Positions 60,308-64,000 of a stretch of 64,000 nt of DNA are shown piece by piece; position 1 is the stretch's first letter; each line of letters opens with the position of its first letter. Where the stretch lies: the NCBI GenBank assembly GCA_900317155.1, contig ONFO01000001.1, positions 62,001 to 126,000 on the forward strand, in the 5' to 3' direction. The DNA is from an uncultured Bacteroidales bacterium. GTDB taxonomy: Bacteria; Bacteroidota; Bacteroidia; Bacteroidales; F082. Both the position numbers and the translations under genes were made by a program. The notes beneath the pieces are model-generated. The model was not told the DNA's origin, ran no database searches, and was given only the letters and a program-made list of their open reading frames with translations.

Positions 60308-61387
60308 TCAAAACCCGATTAGGTAGCACAAATACCCGCAAACAGCCGCCACTAATGCATTAACTATCTTTGCTTTGGCAAAACTCCTTTTACTTTCGGC
60401 AAGCAAAGGCAGTGAGGCATGGCCATCCTGCGAGATGGAGCTGGCCAGCAGCACCGAGAATGGCACTGTGCCCGTGGCAAACAAGGTGACAAACAGCAAA
60501 TGCGGTCCCGACTCGGGGATGATGCCCACCAGGACAGCCAATAAAATCATCCACGGAATATTATTGCTGATAAGGGTTTCAATGTCAAAGTAATGCAGCC
60601 CGACTTGAATGACGAATAGCGCGCCGAAGGTCCAGAGGAAGATGCTCAGGAAATGCTTGCGGATGATGTGCTCCCAAAGGTGTTCCTTGATCACATGTTC
60701 TTCTGCCGTGGCAATGAACCATACCACAAACAGACTGATGGCGGCAAAGATGAGATTTATCCAATATTCGTCGAAGATATTGAGCTGGGTGTGAATGGCT
60801 TCTTCGTGCTCATGCTCAAACATGCCAAAGGCTAAGGCAACGATGAACAAAATCACGCCAAGCAGCAAGGCGATGCGTTCGGCGCTGGCATGGCGCATGT
60901 TGCGCAAGGTGGGTTTGTCGTCGTCTTCTTCCTTTTCATCTTCCTCGTGAATCTGATAGCCGTCCTTGCAGCCTTCGTGTTGGACTTTGCCGTTCGGCTT
61001 GGAGAACCTGTCCACCAGCCAACCGACGAGAATGGCGATAGCGAACAAGACCACCATCAACAGCAGGGCTTCCTTAGGTATCATGGCGAGCATGACGAAG
61101 GCTTCGTCACCCGAAGAAGCAATCATCATGGCAATCAAAGCGCCGAAACTCAGCAGCTTGTGCGAATACATCGAAACGGCGGCAAAACCGCCCATGCAGC
61201 CAGGAATGATGCCTAAGCCCGCTCCCAAAACGACTTGTCCGAAACGATTTTGGCGCAGTCGGGTGAACCATCTGCCGTGCGAATGGATGTTGACATACTC
61301 AATCATCAGCATCATGATAATCACCAAACCTGTGATTAAGACGCTGTTTCTCAGTACATCAAAAAACAAATGCAAAAACTCGTGCAT
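60308..61387 (-). CDS. Putative heavy-metal or manganese permease (ArsP_2-like, about 10 helices)
   Basis: 359 aa. Two hydrophobic halves (about 10-135 and 170-359) flank an acidic cytosolic loop EEDEKEEDDD. Glycine/proline-rich motifs GIIPGCMGGFAAVSMYS and GIIPESGPHLLFVTLFA recur in each half. Histidine-rich stretches (EHEHEEAIH) suit metal handling. The family is described as putative ten-helix heavy-metal exporters and also annotated as putative manganese transporters; the metal is unproven. A minus-strand -7 element TATTTTTG (61405-61412) lies about 18 bp before the ATG. Confidence 0.75.
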   Translation of the reverse strand: MHEFLHLFFDVLRNSVLITGLVIIMMLMIEYVNIHSHGRWFTRLRQNRFGQVVLGAGLGIIPGCMGGFAAVSMYSHKLLSFGALIAMMIASSGDEAFVMLAMIPKEALLLMVVLFAIAILVGWLVDRFSKPNGKVQHEGCKDGYQIHEEDEKEEDDDKPTLRNMRHASAERIALLLGVILFIVALAFGMFEHEHEEAIHTQLNIFDEYWINLIFAAISLFVVWFIATAEEHVIKEHLWEHIIRKHFLSIFLWTFGALFVIQVGLHYFDIETLISNNIPWMILLAVLVGIIPESGPHLLFVTLFATGTVPFSVLLASSISQDGHASLPLLAESKRSFAKAKIVNALVAAVCGYLCYLIGF

Positions 61388-61404
61388 GGCTTAAAAATGA
61401 GTGG

Positions 61405-61428
61405 CAAAAATAAAAAGTTTTATCTTTG
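61405..61428. promoter_or_regulatory. Divergent promoters of the permease gene and rimM
   Basis: TATTTTTG on minus (61405-61412) and TATCTTTG on plus (61421-61428). Confidence 0.65.
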
Positions 61429-61443
61429 CAGCAAAATTAAAAA

Positions 61444-61520
61444 GACACGAGACTACGTGACTGCGGGACTGCGTGACCGTGAGAATACCCGAGGTCCCGA
61501 AGTCTCGTAGTCCCGAAGTC
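61444..61520. repeat. Long imperfect inverted repeat in the rimM leader
   Basis: The left arm starts GACACGAGACTACG (61444-61469). The right arm GTCCCGAAGTCTCGTAGTCC continues to 61520, and the two are complementary over most of 26 bp around a 24-nt loop. It lies between the rimM promoter and ATG 61528, so it is transcribed in the 5' leader. Confidence 0.7.
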
Positions 61521-61527
61521 ATATAAT

Positions 61528-62052
61528 ATGAAAAAAGAAGACTGTTTTTATCTGGGCCGCGTGGCCAAGACCCACGGCTTGAAAGGGGAGGTGACCATCA
61601 AATTGGAGGCTGACGACCCTACGGCTTACCTCGAAATGAAGCATTTCTTCCTTGAAATCAACAAGGTGCTGACGCCGTTTTTCGTGGAGAAAATCACGAT
61701 GAGTGGTGATAAGTTCTTCATCGCCATTCAGGATGTGAAGACCATTGAGGCGGCGCAACATTTGGTCGGGAAGGCAGTCTATTTGCCTTTGGAGATGCTA
61801 CCCAAACTGAGTGGCAAGCAGTTCTATTTCCATGAGATTGTGGGCTTTACGGTGGTCGATACTGAGAAAGGTGAGCTTGGACCAATCAGTCAGGTGCTGG
61901 AATATCCCACCCAAGCCATCCTGCAAGTGATGAAAGGTAAGAAGGAAATCCTAATTCCCATCCTCGACCAAGTGATTCAAAACGTCGATCGCGACAAGAA
62001 AATCCTCACCATCACTGCGCCAGAAGGCTTGATAGACATGTACTTGCAATGA
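61528..62052 (+). CDS. rimM: Ribosome maturation factor RimM
   Basis: RimM assists assembly of the 30S head through ribosomal protein uS19. The 174-aa protein has the N-terminal RimM domain (YLGRVAKTHGLKGEVTIKLE, residues 8-27) and a C-terminal PRC-barrel (about 95-174; GFTVVDTEKGELGPISQVLE, EILIPILDQVI). It overlaps trmN6 by 4 nt (ATGA). No rpsP, trmD or rplS is nearby, unlike the classical operon. Confidence 0.93.
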   Translation: MKKEDCFYLGRVAKTHGLKGEVTIKLEADDPTAYLEMKHFFLEINKVLTPFFVEKITMSGDKFFIAIQDVKTIEAAQHLVGKAVYLPLEMLPKLSGKQFYFHEIVGFTVVDTEKGELGPISQVLEYPTQAILQVMKGKKEILIPILDQVIQNVDRDKKILTITAPEGLIDMYLQ

Positions 62053-62762
62053 CCGACGCGCGTCCATTCCACTTCAAGCATTTCAGCCTCTACCATCACC
62101 GTTCGACGATGAAGGTGGGGACCGATGCTATTTTGTTGGGGCGCTGGACCGAAGTCAAGCCGACGGATGTGGTGCTCGACATCGGCACGGGTTGCGGGTT
62201 GCTGCCGCTGATGCTTTCCCAAAAGGGTGTAGCACATGTGGATGCCGTCGACATCGATGCGGCTTCAATCGAGGAAGCCACAATCAACTTCGAGGCCTCG
62301 CAATGGCACGAGCATCTGAAAGCTTATTGCACTGACATTGTTGGATTCCAATCGGATAGCATGTATGACTTTATCATTTCCAATCCACCGTTTTTTAACC
62401 GGTTTTCCAAGTGTGATTCTGAGCGCAAAAGCAGGGCACGGCACAACGATGCAGGCTTGTCTTATGCCACGATTTGCCGCGAAGTCCACCGTCTGATGAA
62501 GCCCGAAGGCCGTCTGTCAGTAGTGCTTCCATTCGATGTGATGCAGGAGTTTTTGAAAACAGCAGAAGGTTTTGGGCTCTATTTGCATAGATGCATGACT
62601 ATCGTGCCAATAGCGGGTAAGGAGCCTAATCGAGTCAATCTGGAATTGAGATTTGGAAGAAGCGATAATGTTCATGAGGAAACCTTCGTCATCCGCGATG
62701 CAGACAAGCGTTTCACTTCACAATACAATGAATTTCTGAAGGATTATTACTTGGGGTTGTGA
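62049..62762 (+). CDS. trmN6: tRNA1(Val) adenine-37 N6-methyltransferase (TrmN6/YfiC)
   Basis: 237 aa. A class I methyltransferase with SAM-binding motif VLDIGTGCGLLPLML and the N6-adenine motif FIISNPPFF (about 109-117). The N-terminal FKHFSLYHHRSTMKVGTDAILLG is characteristic of the TrmN6/YfiC group, which methylates A37 of tRNA-Val. The specificity is by family. It is translationally coupled to rimM, and both act on the translation machinery. Confidence 0.9.
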   Translation: MTDARPFHFKHFSLYHHRSTMKVGTDAILLGRWTEVKPTDVVLDIGTGCGLLPLMLSQKGVAHVDAVDIDAASIEEATINFEASQWHEHLKAYCTDIVGFQSDSMYDFIISNPPFFNRFSKCDSERKSRARHNDAGLSYATICREVHRLMKPEGRLSVVLPFDVMQEFLKTAEGFGLYLHRCMTIVPIAGKEPNRVNLELRFGRSDNVHEETFVIRDADKRFTSQYNEFLKDYYLGL

Positions 62763-62773
62763 ACAATGACCAC

Positions 62774-62828
62774 TGACTATGACAATGACCACCTCGACAT
62801 AATGTAAAAGCGGTCATAGTCATTGTCA
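62774..62828. terminator. Hairpin between convergent trmN6 and barrel genes
   Basis: Two 17-nt arms (62774-62790 and 62812-62828) pair at 15 of 17 positions. No strong T-run follows. Its place between convergent stops suggests a terminator or mRNA-end stabiliser. Confidence 0.55.
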
Positions 62829-62845
62829 CAAGTCATATTAGAAAC

Positions 62846-63709
62846 TCATTGCCCTTTCTTCGAGGCTTCCTTGTTGGCCTTAGCCCTGTGTTCGTTAAAG
62901 AGATATACCACCCTCAGCGTGATGCTGTTGTTGTATTGTCTCTGCAATGGAAGCACCCGGTTGTCGTCGGTTTTCAGGATGGTTTCGTTCGCGTCTTTGT
63001 AGAACAGGCGGGTCCTGATGGGTGCCAATGAATATTGATAGCGCAGTTCGGCATGGATGCCTTCCCAGATGCGCACACGCAAGTCGGCACAAATGTTGAA
63101 ATCGTGAGCACGGTAGCTGTCGGAGTTGGAGATGGCCCTTGGAACCAGTTCTTCGATGGCCTCATTTTGAGGATAGCCAGCCTCGTAGAGGAGTTTGGTC
63201 AGCTCGTCAAGATCTTTTGCTTTGCTGATGTCGGGCTTGCCGTCAGCTCCTTCTCTCCAATGGATGTTTCCGTCACCCAATCGAATGGCTGTGGGCTGGT
63301 TGTTGATGTATTCTTGAAGTCCAACGATACGCCCATAGGATACGCCGAGGCCAAGGCTATAACGGTCTTTGTCGGTAAGGTAAATCATGATGGGGATTTC
63401 GGCATAGTTGAGGTTCAGTTTGTAACGACCCGTATAAAGCCCGAGATGCGGGTTGATAGAATCCCCTTTGTAGGCACCTTTTTGGTTGAAAAGCACTTCA
63501 AGTCCGACATCCATCCAGTTGGTTATGGGTATCAAGGCTCCGGCACCGGCATGTACACCAGCCTTGCGGAAACGGTAGCACTCGTCGCCGTCGACTTGGG
63601 TGACGTTGCCGCCAAAAAACACCTCGCCCTTGATAACCTGGGCGTGGATTAAGGCAGGAGCAGCCATTGTGAAGGCCAATAACAAGGTAAGTATTCTGAA
63701 TCTCTTCAT
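62846..63709 (-). CDS. Outer-membrane beta-barrel protein (PorT-like fold)
   Basis: About 287 aa. The signal peptide (LTLLLAFTMAAPALIHAQ) is followed by strands typical of the eight-strand barrel family PF13568: VHAGAGALIPITNWMDVGLEVLFNQKG, YKLNLNYAEIPIMIYL, YSLGLGVSYGRIV and a terminal region ITLRVVYLF. After the last strand there is a charged tail KANKEASKKGQ. Function unknown. The in-frame start at 63739 would add ten residues, MKRFRILT being the more usual signal-peptide opening. It lies just downstream of the TolC-family gene on the same strand. Confidence 0.75.
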   Translation of the reverse strand: MKRFRILTLLLAFTMAAPALIHAQVIKGEVFFGGNVTQVDGDECYRFRKAGVHAGAGALIPITNWMDVGLEVLFNQKGAYKGDSINPHLGLYTGRYKLNLNYAEIPIMIYLTDKDRYSLGLGVSYGRIVGLQEYINNQPTAIRLGDGNIHWREGADGKPDISKAKDLDELTKLLYEAGYPQNEAIEELVPRAISNSDSYRAHDFNICADLRVRIWEGIHAELRYQYSLAPIRTRLFYKDANETILKTDDNRVLPLQRQYNNSITLRVVYLFNEHRAKANKEASKKGQ

Positions 63710-63775
63710 CTCAATTGTGTTTGTATGATAAAACTCCATTGGACTCAGTTTATTGTTGTATGCGTGAAAAATCGT

Positions 63776-64000
63776 TTACTGTCCGCTCAAGTCATGGTAT
63801 CTGCGGCAGGCGGTGAGATAGGTGATTTGTCGGTCGGTGATGGCATTTTTGGCCTGCAACAGCAATGCATGGGCCTCAAGCACATCGGTGATGGTGTTCA
63901 TGCCTGCACGATAGTTGAGCTCGGCAAGGCGGTAGTTTTCTTGGGCCATGTCCAAGGCTGCCTTGTCGGATTGCATCAAGGCTTCGGCTTCCACCATTTG
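63776..64000 (-). CDS. TolC-family outer-membrane efflux protein, C-terminal end (continues past window)
   Basis: The final 74 or so residues of an outer-membrane efflux channel are visible. The helical region DMAQENYRLAELNYRAGMNTITDVLEAHALLLQAKNAI is the typical TolC/OEP C-terminal coiled-coil repeat with the conserved Y-x-x-G-x-x-x-x-x-D/E-V/L-L segment. The frame remains open to the window edge, so the start lies beyond it. It is probably the outer-membrane part of a tripartite efflux or type I secretion system encoded further along. Confidence 0.85.
   Translation of the reverse strand, partial: QMVEAEALMQSDKAALDMAQENYRLAELNYRAGMNTITDVLEAHALLLQAKNAITDRQITYLTACRRYHDLSGQ

Overview
The window looks like a chromosome segment of a gut- or rumen-type Bacteroidales bacterium (phylum Bacteroidota). 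This rests on three things seen in the sequence. Many genes are preceded by the Bacteroidota -7 promoter element TAnnTTTG. Two secreted proteins end in type IX secretion (T9SS) sorting domains. The gene families (DUF4301, DUF2779, FISUMP lipoproteins, BspA-like leucine-rich repeats, TPR/outer-membrane barrel pairs) are typical of the group. No species can be named from the sequence alone.

Layout. 1-3.6 kb: the end of a peptide transporter, then the preQ0/queuosine genes queF-queC-queD-queE. 3.6-8.5 kb: RsmI-like methyltransferase, dnaA with an AT-rich upstream region, YigZ, an EamA transporter and prmC. 8.5-16.1 kb: a membrane-anchored TPR/HTH regulator followed by T9SS-exported proteins and lipoproteins; two of these genes share a conserved promoter module. 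16.1-25 kb: rnpB, a YidE-type transporter, a TPR protein with its outer-membrane barrel partner, DUF4301 and two tRNA-Leu genes. 25-33 kb: RluA-type pseudouridine synthase, dnaB, DUF2779, exonuclease, acyP, DUF493, DUF368, an S4 protein and a serine hydrolase. 33-40.4 kb: gcvP, an unrecognised three-gene membrane/lipoprotein cluster and typA. 40.5-54.3 kb: an accessory, defence-like stretch with an AT-rich PD-(D/E)xK protein, a FecCD/ABC importer pair, Fic, a WYL regulator and a complete type II-C CRISPR-Cas locus. 54.3-64 kb: glycerophosphodiesterase, PreA-like dehydrogenase, a TonB receptor under a TPP riboswitch, a four-helix-bundle/zinc-finger protein, a metal permease, rimM-trmN6, an outer-membrane barrel and the end of a TolC-family gene.

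CRISPR locus. A minus-strand tracrRNA (about 45730-45815) lies between the WYL gene and cas9. It is followed by cas9, cas1 and cas2 on the plus strand, a bidirectional terminator, and an array of 30 identical 48-bp repeats plus one degenerate repeat. The anti-repeat shows that crRNAs are read from the minus strand, towards cas2. Read that way, every repeat contains TATCTTTG, a match to the Bacteroidota -7 element. The degenerate outermost repeat keeps this element (as TATTTTTG) while its tracrRNA-pairing half has decayed. This suggests that each repeat carries its own promoter.

Other signals worth attention: a 53-bp palindromic element inserted in frame in two unrelated genes (prmC and the DUF2779 gene), with compensatory stem changes; the paired promoter module ATGTTG-N13-CAACAT with identical 75-bp spacing to the -7 box; twin palindromes upstream of fic; apparently leaderless starts at prmC, its divergent neighbour and the TPR regulator; and the uncharacterised 36-38.5 kb cluster.
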